Assembly (NCBI GenBank): GCA_963576565.1
Contig: OY755045.1
Location: 43,542,409-43,606,408 of the forward strand
Length of the DNA: 64,000 bases
Direction: 5' to 3'
Source: Aspidapion aeneum
Lineage: Eukaryota > Arthropoda > Insecta > Coleoptera > Brentidae
Made by a program: the position numbers and the translations under genes. Shown piece by piece: positions 34,135-44,950 of this stretch (within the stretch, counting starts at the first letter, position 1; each line of letters begins with the position of its first letter). A model generated the notes under the pieces. The model had not been told where the DNA came from. It did no database searches and was given only the letters and a program-made list of their open reading frames with translations.

Positions 34135-34271
34135 ATATTCACAAAGTATTTAGTGTGTTTGTTTAAAAATGCTTTAACTCTGCTCAAACTTTGCGAAACT
34201 GGGCGATTGATCCTGATTGGATGGAAAGTCCCAGTATAAATAAAAAAAATATATATATTCACAAAGTATTT
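34135..34271 (+). mobile_element. SINE-like or truncated retroposon insertion with 17-bp target duplication
   Basis: A 103-bp insert (34152-34254) is flanked by ATATTCACAAAGTATTT at 34135-34151 and again at 34255-34271. The insert ends in TATAAATAAAAAAAATATAT, an A-rich tail. Long duplications plus an A-rich 3' end are the mark of LINE-driven retroposition. The insert body (GCTTTAACTCTGCTCAAACT...GGATGGAAAGTCCCAG) was not matched elsewhere in the window; no pol III box is evident, so a 5'-truncated LINE is equally possible. Confidence 0.8.
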
Positions 34272-34934
34272 GTTATTTTCCTTATTTTTAGTAAATTCAG
34301 ATCGTGATACTTCTAAGAAGTTAAGAAAATCACATTTTGTAGCTTGTATTTTCGTAGGTATAGTTTATGACCTTTCGAAGGTCACTAACTTTCAAGTTAT
34401 TCGTTGGATTTTTGTTAAAAAATCGCCAGGCCCGTACTCAAGAATAAAAAATGTAAATTAAAATTTGCATATGGATTGTCCGATTGTTTGTTATATTTGT
34501 GTTTCTGAAAAATCTCGTTTAAAACACTTTATTCGCTTTTTCGAGGGACGGGGGGATTGATTCCCCTTGATCCCCCCCTTAGGTACGGCCTTGAGAATTA
34601 CTGTGATTCAAGGAGGTTAAGACATGCTACTTATTATTTTACTAGGGCTACTTATTAATTTACTAAGGCTCTCGAGAAAAAATTAAGGGGCTATTACGAA
34701 AAAGTCAATAGATGCTGTAGGTGTTGCAATCATTGGTAGATGCAATCGCGCAAAAAGTGAGTTTTTTCAAAATATTCGTGTTTTCACAATTTTTTTTTTA
34801 ATTTAAAAAATATTTGGGTATGTTCGTCGCCTTGCGTGAAGATAGATGGAAGGCAAGGCACGAACTCGAGAGCTTTAAATTAATGTTGCACACAAAAAAA
34901 AGAGATTTGTGAAGTACTTTGCAGAATTGCTTAT

Positions 34935-35121
34935 TATTAATAATAATAATATATTTATTCATTTAAGAGAAAAAAAGTACAAACAAATGCCTATGCTAGA
35001 AGAATAAATATTGGGTATGCCAACCTAAGTCAAACTTGTGTGGCTAAAAAAATAATACAAATAATAATAATATTATTACAATAATATAAATATATATATA
35101 TTTTTTAAAAGAGATATTATT
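34935..35121. mobile_element. About 187-bp AT-rich insertion within repeat copy 3
   Basis: Compared with copies 1 and 2 (ATTGCTTATTGTATGT), this copy is split after TTATT by (ATA)-rich DNA at both ends and a central unique part (AAATGCCTATGCTAGAAG...CAAACTTGTGTGGC). TTATT follows again at 35122. It may be the 3' end of a LINE in antisense. Confidence 0.5.
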
Positions 35122-35474
35122 AGATTATTGTATGTACATTTTATAAATTATGCCCAACTAGCTTTGTTTATTACACATTTTTTTGTCAAATTACATAGGA
35201 TTATCAGAAAACTTTTTTAATTCAAGTTTTTAAAAATGCAGGTAAAATTATAGTAATTTAATTTATATTCACAAAACTATAAACCACTACAGATTGCTTA
35301 ATATACTTCAACTAAATATACCAAAAATTGAAACCAACTTGCAATAGCACTTATTTTTAACTGAAACTTGTGACAAAATGTTTATTTTTTGTAATAATAT
35401 CACAAGTTGTATGCGAAATTTTTATACTTATTTATTTATATTTTTTTTACCAAATATGTGTAAAATTATCTACA

Positions 35475-37870
35475 TATTATAGTTCGGAGCCTAAGCCACT
35501 TTTGTCTGCATTTTTGCGTACCGTAATGATACTTGGCACGAATATAGTACAACACTATATTATTATTTTACGAAGTGATGCTTATCCCGAACCCAGTGCA
35601 GAGCAAAGATACAGGGTGTTTTATTTTTAATTGCATCTATTTCATTAAAATTCTGTATAAAATTAAAACGTAAAGCTAGAGCAATGAAACTTGGCACCAA
35701 TTATAAGAACATATACACTTTTATTTTAAGCAATAAAAAAGTTATATTGATTTATTTTCTTTCAAGAAATAAAAAAAATATATATTTTTTTTTGGGAAAT
35801 ATTTGGTGTGGGTGTTGAGTAGAAAAAAAATTACAGGAGCTTAGTTATGCAGGATACGGCGATAAAATTTAATGCGGGTATAAACAATTTGTTTCTCTTT
35901 AAAACAAAAATTGGTGGATGGTTTTATTTACTAAATTTGAAAAATCTAAAAAGATGGAAAAGTATGTGGATTTGTTAGACGTAACGATATTGTAAAAAAA
36001 TATATACCGAAATTTTAAGTTGATCTGTTAAAAATACAGGGTGATTTTTAAAAATAAGTAAAATTTTTATGATCATTTTAAGTTATTTTTTTATGACGAC
36101 GTTACAAGTCACTATAGAAAACTCAAAGTCAGCACATTACAAGAACTCTAGGACAGATTTTATTTTTTCAAGTAAAAATTTTGTTGAAAAGTAACTATAC
36201 AATAAAGTTTTTTCGTAATTTTATATTTTAGTGCTAAAAATTCAAAGAACTCTGGATATGCTAAATAAACATATCATTGAAATCACTATATTCTCCTTTA
36301 TAAACCGTTTATTGGACTCTATTTTTTTTATTAAGCGCTACATCATTAGCATGTTCTGAACGTATATACTGGGCCACAACTACTTTGATGTAATTTTTAG
36401 TGCTTTTTTTTACATTATCTACTGTAGCTACTGCGTGAATAGGAATTTTGCAATGAAACTTAGCACAGTTTATCCACTTATTACAGGCTATAACACGAAC
36501 ATTTAAGTTTGCTTAATTTTGTAATACGTTATAAGATACAGGGTGATATTAAAAAAATCTTGTAAAAAGTAGTAGTCTCAAATTTTTGTTCTTCTTAATT
36601 TTACTACTTGTTTTAACTAGACGCACGTCTTTTTAACGTGGTGTGCACTGCATTACTTAGTTTTGTAATGGTAAGAAGATACAGAGTGTTTCTTTTGTCA
36701 ATATATAAAAAATTTTAAACACGTAAAAATTTTTTTCTTTGGCACCATTTAAGTGCACTAACACATGAAAAAATTTTAATTGCACTAAGACATAAAATTT
36801 TTGAAACAAAAGAAAAGTCAAAAAACGCGTACATGAGTTACAGTAAAAAGTAAAATTTCAAAGATTTTTTTTTTGCTTTAACACCCGTTACACAGTAACT
36901 TCAATTGATAGAAAATTTAATTTTATTTAAAAGTTGTCCTTGGACTTTTTCTCCTAAAGGCAAAGATACAAAAAATATTAACGATTTTCTAAACAAAGAC
37001 AGCTTTCGATAGATTTAAGTACCACAGTCCATATCCCCTATGATTAGGAAAGTTGTTATTAACTTCGTTATTGTTTACTTTAAGAGAAAGTCATAAAATA
37101 ACTTTTGTTTAAAGCCAAATGTTCCTTCTATTGGCTTAACTGTATATCGGGTGTCGTTTTTTTATTTTCTTTTTGTTCATCGTAATCAGAGGAAAAAATA
37201 CCACAACTTTGTCTATTTAACCGACCCTGTAGCTCTAGTATTAACGAAGTAAGTAATAGTGCCGACTTAACTTTGAACACCCTGTATATTAAAACTCAAA
37301 ATTCCAGAAACTCCACTTTTACTTAATTTATCAAATTTTAATTAGTTAGGCTTGGTTAGGTGTTTTTAATATTCTCTGGCCTAGAGCTCAGAACAGGTAC
37401 ATTTAAGGTGTCAGTTTTTGACATATCATGTGAACAGTTTGACGTATTGACTTAATTTATATTTATTTTCGTTTAGAATACGAAATTACCTAGAAATCGA
37501 TACCCCACACGACCATTTTAGATGAAATACGATTTTTACAATGTCTGTTCTGCTCCTTCCTTTTGCTTCCCCCCCCCCTCAAAAAAAGCGTTTTCTCAAC
37601 TTTAGTTTTTGTAAATTTTTTAGATTTACAACCTATAAGGTAAAACAAACAAAAAACTGTACGCGAAATGAGTTTCATATTTAATTTATACATTATTTCT
37701 GTCCCACCTCAAGTACGCCCCTGTATCTGGGCCCTGCACTGGGTTCCATCGGAGCACCACTTCTAAAATGGCAACTCTACGTGTCTACTACCTCTGTTCC
37801 AAATTTCATTACGATACGCGAAAATGCAGACAAACCCCAAAATTACCCTCTTAGGCCCCGAACTATTATA
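35475..37870. mobile_element. 2382-bp inverted-repeat element with 7-bp duplication (TATTATA)
   Basis: GTTCGGAGCCTAAG at 35482 and CTTAGGCCCCGAAC ending at 37863 are inverted ends. The similarity continues inward for about 75 bp, with TTGTCTGCATTTTTGCGTAC against its inverse at 37810-37835. TATTATA flanks both sides (35475-35481, 37864-37870), and the uninterrupted sequence is known from copies at 32.8 and 34.1 kb. The interior is non-coding and carries several ACAGGGTG-type phrases (35611, 36037, 36537, 37280 inverse), each after an AATGAAACTTGGCAC-like phrase. Confidence 0.8.
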
Positions 37871-39012
37871 GGAAGTCTTAATTTTTTCCAAAGTTTTTGT
37901 GATTTTAGCTTTGAACATTACAATTTTCTAAGGATTTTAGTAATTTTTAGCAAATTTAGATCGTGATACTTCTAAGAAGTTAAGAAAATCACATTTTGTA
38001 GGTTGTACTTTCGTGTAGGTAGGTATAGTTTATGACCTTTCGATGGTTACTAACTTTCAAGTTAATCGTAGGGTTTTTGTTAAAAAATCGCCAGGCCCGT
38101 ACTTAAGAAAAAATTTTAGGGAAGGATTATTAAATTTGAATAAAAATTTGCATATGGATTGTGCAATTGTTTATTATATGTGTGTTTCTTAAAAATCTCT
38201 TTTAAAATACTTTATACGAGGGAGGGGTTGATTGATTCCTCTTGATCTTGATGTGATTGGAGCATAAAGTGATTAAAAGCTAAAAACTAAATACTTATGT
38301 GCATTTGATATACAATATGCCGCAGTCCCGTATAAATAAAAATTTAGAAGTTCTTGCGAAATAATTAAGTAGCTCTTCATATACGTAAATATTACGTATA
38401 TGGGGCTCTTGCGACAAAACGCAAGATGCACACGAGCAAAAAGGTGATCTTTTCCAAAACATTCGTGTTTTCATAAACATTTTTTGGAAATTTCAAAAAT
38501 ATGTGTATATTTTCGTGACTTTCCCGGCATTTGGTCAGGTGTTAATTCCCAATTTTTCTGTGAATTAAGAGAATTTATTTAACTTCCCAATTTAAATGTA
38601 AAATGGTTTTTTGGTTGAAAGTCAATTTATTTTTCCTTAAATGCCTAAATTTTAACTTTATTGTTAATCACTGTTTTTTGTAATTTTATTAGACAAATGT
38701 TAGTTTAATGTAATTTTATGCCATATTTTGAATCTCAGGGTAAACTAAAAATGTATTGTCACGAACTAGATGTGAACTTACATACAATTTTGCCAGAGTA
38801 ACATATGATAAACACAGACACACAAAAGAGTAAAATGCAAACATTTTTAGTGTGCCTGTCTTCGATCCTTGTATTTCGGAGGAGTACAAAACCGGATTAA
38901 GTGGCCTGTTGGAACGGAAAACTTACTATCCGATACCAGTACAACTTCGACCTGAAAAGCAAATTGGCTTTTTTGTTAGGGTTTATGACTAGTTCAATGG
39001 CTTGATGGAACG

Positions 39013-40142
39013 AAACCACTGCCTGTACTTTGTATCTGCCTGTGTGTATGTCTGTATGACCAAAAGCACTGTTTTAGTAGGTAATTTTCTCGAAACCTAT
39101 TTTTTAGATTAGAATAAAACAAAAACTTTGACACCAGTATTTATGAAAGGGTCTACAGTGCTAAGTGCTACAATCCTAGGTCTACAATTCTAGATTTTGG
39201 TTAAAGGTTTAACCATGGATTATTTCTATTGTTTTTCGAACTTTAAACCACCCGTCAGGGGTGGTACTACAATTTGAGAGTATTTTTAACGGGAATTCTA
39301 CGACTGCACGGACTAAATTTCCAAGAAATCATATTTTGTTAAAAAAACCAAGTTGTAAGGTCTGAGTAAATACTGGTGTAAGATGCTGAAATGCATATTC
39401 ATAAAAATTTTAATATACATACAAAAAGAAGTAGATACCTACCATGTATCCTAGTATATTATAGAAAAGTAGGTATTCTGAATGTTAAAATTAGTCCATC
39501 GCAGACTTCGCTTCTCGAGCCACGATAAATCGTCTTATTAGATAGAAAACTAATTTATTAAAATTGCGATATTTTGTAAAACAAAGCAGAAAAACATGAT
39601 ATAACTGTTTTCCCATAATTTATAACTCCGCTGTGCGCTGGTAGTGTATGTTAATTGGGAATTTAATTTTTCACTTGGCTTCTCTAATTGAGATAATGAT
39701 ATATGTTTAGCTAATTTCAGTAAAAAAATAACGAAAGAAAAATCAACCTTTTTTCTTCTTTATTGTTAGTTAGAAAGTAGCTAGTTTTCATCAGCGTTTT
39801 GGTAATTGGTTTTTTTTCAGTCTTTAAGGATAAAAAATAAGAGACTCACTAAATATTTATATTATTATCAGAAAAAGTTTTTGGATAAAAATAATAAAAA
39901 CTTAAATACAACCTAAAGTTACATAAAACATGGCTTTAACAAAACATTTTAAAAAATATTAAAAATGAATTTGAAAAGTAATTTTTCTTTTCTTTTGTTA
40001 TTTTTACCCATAAACTTTTTATTGTAACAATATAACTAGGTATTTTGTGTATCTTTTAGTTTTCATTCCTGCAGACGAAAAAAAAATTTTTAGGTACCGA
40101 AACGTTGAAATACTGGGTTTCTCTAATTAACACTAAAGTTTC
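39013..40142. other. Non-coding AT-rich DNA
   Basis: No gene or matched repeat. A TTAAAGGTTTAACC segment near 39195 resembles one near 54590 (TTTAACCAAAATCTAG), probably part of a dispersed repeat. Confidence 0.5.
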
Positions 40143-40427
40143 ACACACGCGTTTTTCTGCTGCGCGGTGTCGCAGCATTACCGCAATTGCGGTCCGTGGC
40201 GCCGGTACACACCCGTGTTTTTCTACAGCGCGGTGTCGCAGCGGTACCGGCGGCAGAAAAACGCGTGTATGTACCGGAGCTTGGACCGCAATTGCGGTAA
40301 CGCTGCGGCACCGCGCTGCAGAAAAACGCGTGTGTCTACCGGCACCACGGACCGCAATTGCGGTAACGCTGCGGTAACGCTGCGGCACTGCGGGGTCACC
40401 GCGCTGCAGAAAAACGCATGTGTGTCC
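40143..40427. repeat. GC-rich nested palindromes around ACCGCAATTGCGGT
   Basis: A 285-bp GC-rich island contains three copies of the 14-bp palindrome ACCGCAATTGCGGT (40180-40193, 40285-40298, 40351-40364). ACACGCGTTTTTCTGC faces left-to-right at 40144 and 40212, while GCAGAAAAACGCGTGTGT faces the other way at 40253, 40318 and 40406. GGTGTCGCAGC / GCTGCGGCACC also alternates. The outer ends (CACACACGCGTTTTT, AAAAACGCATGTGTGT) make the whole island a foldback. Open frames on both strands (40056-40469) are by-products. Confidence 0.8.
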
Positions 40428-41544
40428 CAGCGCTTAAGCTACGGAAAATCCGCTGTCCACGTCCATTGAGCGTATCCTTCCGCGCGGATTTATTTTCAAC
40501 GAACCAGTATGTATACTGTGCATTAAATCCCGGAGAGGCCAGTTGGCCACTATCAAACTGCCTTAGAAAAAGGGAAAAAAAGAATGACGAGTGAAATTAA
40601 ACAACAAATTAATTTTTCGTTTTATTTTTTCGGATATTTTTGGTATTTTTGTTAAAGTTAAAAACAATTATAAATATATATGTTGAACTAAATCGTGTAT
40701 CAATAACCTATATACATAGTCGAGGGTCTGGTGGTTTTGCAGAAGAACTCACCAAGAACTTTTAGAAATTTGATAGCTATCTGCCTCAACATGATCATAA
40801 TACGAGTTCCAGTACCACAACTATTAGAAGCATAGTGAAGCATAGATTATCATGAACAGAGACAAGTCCAGTTTATGCATTAGTTATCTGCCTCAACATG
40901 ATATCATAATAAAATATCGAGTAACAACAATGACATCAACACTATCTGAAGCATAGATTATCACGAATCTACCAAACAATTTAGAAACAGAAATAAACAA
41001 CAAAAAAGTTAAATATGTACTTAGTTTTCTATATCTATTTAGCAAGGAATATAAATAAATAATAAAAAAAATTAAATTATGTTTACAGGTGCTGTAGTAA
41101 ATGTGATTGTGTGTTGGAAAATTGTAAAATTTGTTAAGTAATTTTGTTTATTTTTTGTACTAAGAAAAGTTGGGATTAGTGTTTTTTTTATATAAAATAT
41201 AAAGAGCCTATTTTTTTTAAATTGGCTCTAAATATTGTATTTTTCTAAGTTTATGGCTCTATTTATCGAAGTGGCAATTTTATTTTAAAGTTTAATTCTA
41301 CACTTTTCCCAAATAAATATAATTTAAATAAATGTTTTATACCAAAGTCTATATTTTTAGATTAAAATGCCTTGAAAATTCATGGGCACAATTAGGGGGA
41401 CTGAAGGGCTTAACGCCCTACATGAAATGAGTATACATTTCAGGGATAAAATGACCAAGTCCATGAAAATTTGCAATACAAATAGTTTTGAAAATAACCA
41501 AAACTTTTGTATTTGGTACCAAATTTTTGGCCTTTAAATGATTT
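40428..41544. repeat. Non-coding DNA with a two-copy direct repeat
   Basis: TATCTGCCTCAACATGAT and GAAGCATAGATTATCA recur at 40778-40860 and 40885-40965, about 105 bp apart. The remainder is AT-rich with no coding signature. Confidence 0.5.
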
Positions 41545-42216
41545 TTTTCTATAAGCGTGCGGAAAAGTCCACTTTTCCGCACTCATTTTAGTGTGGAAAG
41601 TGCCACTTTTCCGCACTAGTGCGGAAAAATATTTTTTCCGCACTAGTGCGGAAAAGTAAATTTGTTACGATTTTGAGGTGTTCTATAACATTTAGACCGT
41701 TCAAAATACATTTGTCTCTTTCCTAGCACACGAAATATCCTAAAAATATTCAAATTGACTAAAATTCTGCTATATTTTCAATATTTTCGATAAAATAAAG
41801 TTTTCAGTAAAATAGGTTCAAATTATAAGTTTTAAACCTCCCCGGTATAAATATCGTCATTGTCAATGTCAAACAACAATGAACACTAGTGGTTTTAGAT
41901 TTGGCATCTTAAATCACCATAGCAACAAAGTACAAACAAACTGTCAAAACAAAGCCAATTTTGCAGATACAAGCGTCTTCTGAATTTTTCAAACAAAAAA
42001 ATCAGATTTTCAATGGATTCTTCGGACGAAGATCTACCCCAGTCAGTTCTAGAAGCCGCTAGAATGTGAATAATAATAATTGATTTGATTAAAACGTTTT
42101 GAATATAAATAATTTTCTGATTAATTTTTAGTTTTTTCCTCACGCTTATAGAAAAAATAGTGTACCTAACTCGTGCGTAAAGTGTGGCACTTTCCGCACT
42201 AGTTAGGTAAACTACT
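41545..42216 (+). mobile_element. Element with tandem short hairpins and an N-terminal reading-frame remnant
   Basis: TTTTTTCTATAAGCGTG at 41545 is mirrored at 42137-42156 (CACGCTTATAGAAAAAA). After the left end comes a 100-bp run of alternating inverted units: GTGCGGAAAAGT/ACTTTTCCGCAC (41557-41582), then three related stems to 41656. After the right end is a palindrome ACCTAACTCGTGC...GCACTAGTTAGGT (42164-42209). Between them, 42013-42069 reads MDSSDEDLPQSVLEAARM and stops. The architecture resembles the MITE at 15017-15298. Confidence 0.6.
42013..42069 (+). pseudogene. Acidic N-terminal fragment, MDSSDEDLPQSVLEAARM
   Basis: ATG at 42013 begins 18 residues ending in TGA at 42067-42069. About 180 bases upstream are rich in AACAA and leader-like, with no other gene. 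Short acidic starts followed by LP..VLEAA are, as I remember, typical of tyrosine-recombinase-like proteins of insect transposons (Crypton-related); that likeness is from memory and rests on few residues. The frame is cut off before any catalytic part, so this is a non-autonomous derivative at best. Confidence 0.35.
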
Positions 42217-43960
42217 ATTTTTTTCTAAACATTGACTTTGGTGTAATTTTTTCAGATATAAATACTAATTTTTCTGAAAGTTTCGCTTTTATTTCTTTTG
42301 TTATATCTGCAGCATGGTTTGTCTGACACAATTTTTTTAAAAGTTTTTAGTAACTTTTTAAGTTTTGTAAAAATTTTCTTCTGCTGTACGATTTTTCCAA
42401 GAAGTCCTACTAAATATTTCCAAAAATTTTTTCTGAATTTCTTTTTGTTACCTATAAGTAGAATTTTTTTTTCTGTGCTGCAATGTTTTTCTGAAAAATT
42501 TTTAATTTTCGTAAACTTTTTGCAATTTTCTAGTAGTAGTTTATTGCAATGTCCCCCCTGTAGTTTTATTTTTAGCAATATATATAGATAAGCCTGGATG
42601 GCAAAAGGGGCCTACTTGCCGGACCCACCGGGACGCCCCACCACTATTACTATTGGTCTTGGACTCAAGCCCCCCCCCCCCCCCCAATTGGACTGGCTAG
42701 TCCTTTAATTCAACGACTCTAATTTTCCAAAAGGCTTTATTTAGATTAAAAAAAAATAAACATAGAGGTGAGGTTATGTTTTCTCAATCACCTACATAAC
42801 CTCACGAACACAGCGTTTTTTCAAAAAAAATCAACTTGTTCGAACTATAGCGGAAAACGCGATGCAACAAATCAAATCATCATTCTCTTTTTGTTTGCAA
42901 GTCCAAAAAACCACAAATTAATTTTAATCAAAATGTATGGTTGTGTTTACCGCTAAACGTTATATTTGGTACGTCCAAAGGCTCTTTTTTAACGACTTGA
43001 AGTTACCTTTATTATTTACGGTAACCGTAAGAGTAACAAAATTTGCGAATAAAGTACCTGACCAAAAACACTCCATTAAGTAGACGTTTATTTATTGTTA
43101 TTGTTATTTTTTACGGTTAACCTATAAGTTTATTTATAATTTTAACAGGCTCTCATCTCGGTTTTAAACTAATTTATAGGTTAATATAAGGATTAGTTCG
43201 TGATTGGGTCCTTTGGGCTCAAAACGATTAAAAACCATTTTTTAATTGGCATGGTTTTTCGGTTATCGTTAATTAAGGTAACAAAAAGTAGCGATAGCAA
43301 CTGTCAAAGTTGCCGAAATTTTAAGCCTATCAAAATGTTCATATTGTTAATAATATTTTCGATAGATGTCTCCATTGAAAATTTTAAAAAATGAACGAAA
43401 TCTCTACTAAAATGGGTATCTATCTATTAGTTGAGACCACCCAAGGGATTAAAAGTGAAGAAAAAAACTCGTAAGTAAGAAAAACCGAAAGAAGAAAGCT
43501 TACAAACTCTATCGCGCCTTTTATCAATTAAATGCACAAAGATGCACAATCGGAAGATAAATCTTTAATCTGCATTTTAAAAGGACTTTGGTTAAGCCTA
43601 AGCAAAGATCGTCGTCAATTAATTAAGGGAACAAGCAAAATTAAATGGCAACGCCACAATAGGTTTTGGTTGCTCCATATTGTTTTTCTTGAGTTTTTCA
43701 AGAAATATCTTATTTTAATCACTGCAGAATATAGCAGGGCCGTACCCAAAAAAAACTTTCGGAGTTGGATCAAAAAATTTCTTAGGACAGAATATGTCCT
43801 TTCAGGGCATTGTGAAGAGAACTTTTTGATTTCTTTAAAAAAATAGTTTTAAAGATCCCAACCTACGTACGCCACTGCATGTGTAAATAGTTTATTAATT
43901 TATTGAAACCACCAGACATTAGCGTATAGTATATAGGATATAAATATGTTTCATGTGACC
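42217..43960. other. Non-coding, with a degenerate TCTGC(A/T)G repeat and a C16 run
   Basis: 42290-42560 contains several diverged copies of a phrase like TTCTGCTGTACGATTTTTCC at about 60-120 bp spacing, which keeps frames open on both strands. C16 lies at 42670-42685. The frames at 42768-42956, 43200-43394 and 43532-43846 have no family likeness. GGGCCGTACCCAAAAAAAAC near 43739 with GTACGCCACTGCA near 43868 may be the ends of an old DNA transposon. Confidence 0.45.
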
Positions 43961-43964
43961 TATA

Positions 43965-44430
43965 GTGAAAACTCTCCTTGCGGACACCTCCATTAAGCGG
44001 CCACTCCCTTTAGGCGGACAAATTTGTTGAAACCAAACTTTTTCATATTTCGTTACATCTGAAATTCACTCCTATAACCGGATACTCTAATACACGAACG
44101 GGTACACTTTTTTTTGGTAAAAAAATTCTGAAACTTCCCTTAACCGGACGCAAACCTCTGACAACGGGACGGAGCGCTACACGACATTGGCATAAATATT
44201 ATGTAGTATGTGGGCATCAACGCACTCAGCAGCCGAGGAATTACCTCTATCCGTTTTATTGCAGAAACTAAAGAATTCTGTCGTATTTACAACATATTTT
44301 ATTCGGCTGGACTGCAATTGGTTAGTTATAGATCTTTTATCATGGCGTCTAGTAAGAAGCTTCGTAGTTTACGTGAAAAAATCGAAGTTGTGGTGGTGGT
44401 GTTAACATTCGTTAATTTTAAAAAGTAAAG
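43965..44430 (+). mobile_element. Pogo/Tigger-like transposon remnant (left end)
   Basis: TAGTGAAAACTCTCCTTGCG, CGGACACCTCCATTAAGCGG and CTTTAGGCGGACAAATTTGT at 43963-44025 resemble the ends of pogo/Tigger elements, in which GGACACC and CGGACA phrases repeat. Further CCGGATAC and ACCGGACGC phrases follow. At 44342 a transposase-like start is present. The right end is missing. Confidence 0.55.
44342..44428 (+). pseudogene. N-terminal scrap of a pogo/Tigger-like transposase
   Basis: ATG at 44342 gives MASSKKLRSLREKIEVVVVV and eight more residues before TAA at 44426-44428. In pogo/Tigger transposases the first helix of the CENP-B-type DNA-binding domain starts with basic residues followed by L(S/T)L.EK.EVI; the likeness is good for about 15 residues only. 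The run of GTG codons after that looks like slippage or decay. Context (a pogo-like inverted end 350 bp upstream) supports the call. Confidence 0.45.
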
Positions 44431-44950
44431 TAAAAATTTGTTGCGGGTGCTTTATAAGTTTTTTAGACATTTTATTTCGTGCAAATTTTAGTCATCGAAA
44501 CTTAAGTATAATTTCTTAATACAAACTTCTTTAGGGGGGTACTGTCTCCCAGTACCCCCCTTATCTGCGTTCTTGATAGAATAGTTGTAGCATTCCATTC
44601 AAAACCGCGTATTTTATTACCGCGCAAAAAATACCTCTTAAATTTTTTTGCGCCTGACCAAATACCTATAAAAAAAACCCTTCTTACCAGATATTATTAT
44701 TCTAACAAAATATAAATGCTATACATTCAAATTCGATAGTTAATTAAAACTGTAAACAAGTTATAAATATGCATGTTTTTTCTCGTTTACCCAACGTTAA
44801 AATAATAATTAATATTTTAAGCCGCTTTTGTTATTAATGGAAAGAATAAAAACGCGAACTTCCTACAAAATAAAAAAGGCTTTAGATACATTTAATTAGA
44901 TAACTTGTAAATATAATAAATTAACTACTAGGGAAGAGATGAAAAGAAAA
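44431..44950. other. Non-coding AT-rich DNA with one strong small hairpin
   Basis: Only the perfect stem at 44533-44561 stands out. Confidence 0.5.
44533..44561. repeat. Perfect 12-bp-arm hairpin
   Basis: AGGGGGGTACTG and CAGTACCCCCCT are exact reverse complements around the 5-base loop TCTCC. No function is implied. Confidence 0.85.

Larger units (their letters stand above)
32244..39012. repeat. Array of diverged long repeat units (about three copies)
   Basis: Unit landmarks are GTGATCATATGCGAGAGAG, GGAATTCGAGAGCT, TTGTGAA(G/T)TACTTTGC, TTGTATGTAAATT, TTAATTTATATTCACAAACT, ATAAACCAC, TTTATTTTTTGTAAT, TTACCTACATATTATAGAAA and CACATTTTGTAGCTTGTA. They occur in order in copy 1 (32244-32930), copy 2 (33645-34445) and copy 3 (34838-38100, interrupted). 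A second module (CCGCAGTCCCGTA...AGTGCAACATATGA) follows at 33165-33640 and 38322-39012. All copies run in the same direction. No coding content is recognised. Confidence 0.75.

Noticed and set aside
40056..40469. Overlapping open frames rich in ITAIAV / CRS repeats on both strands
   Set aside because: They come from the GC-rich palindromes; openness on both strands follows from the repeated GCGGTAAC-type words.
42252..42591. 108- and 97-codon frames on opposite strands
   Set aside because: The DNA is a degenerate internal repeat, so both strands stay open; neither product resembles a known family.
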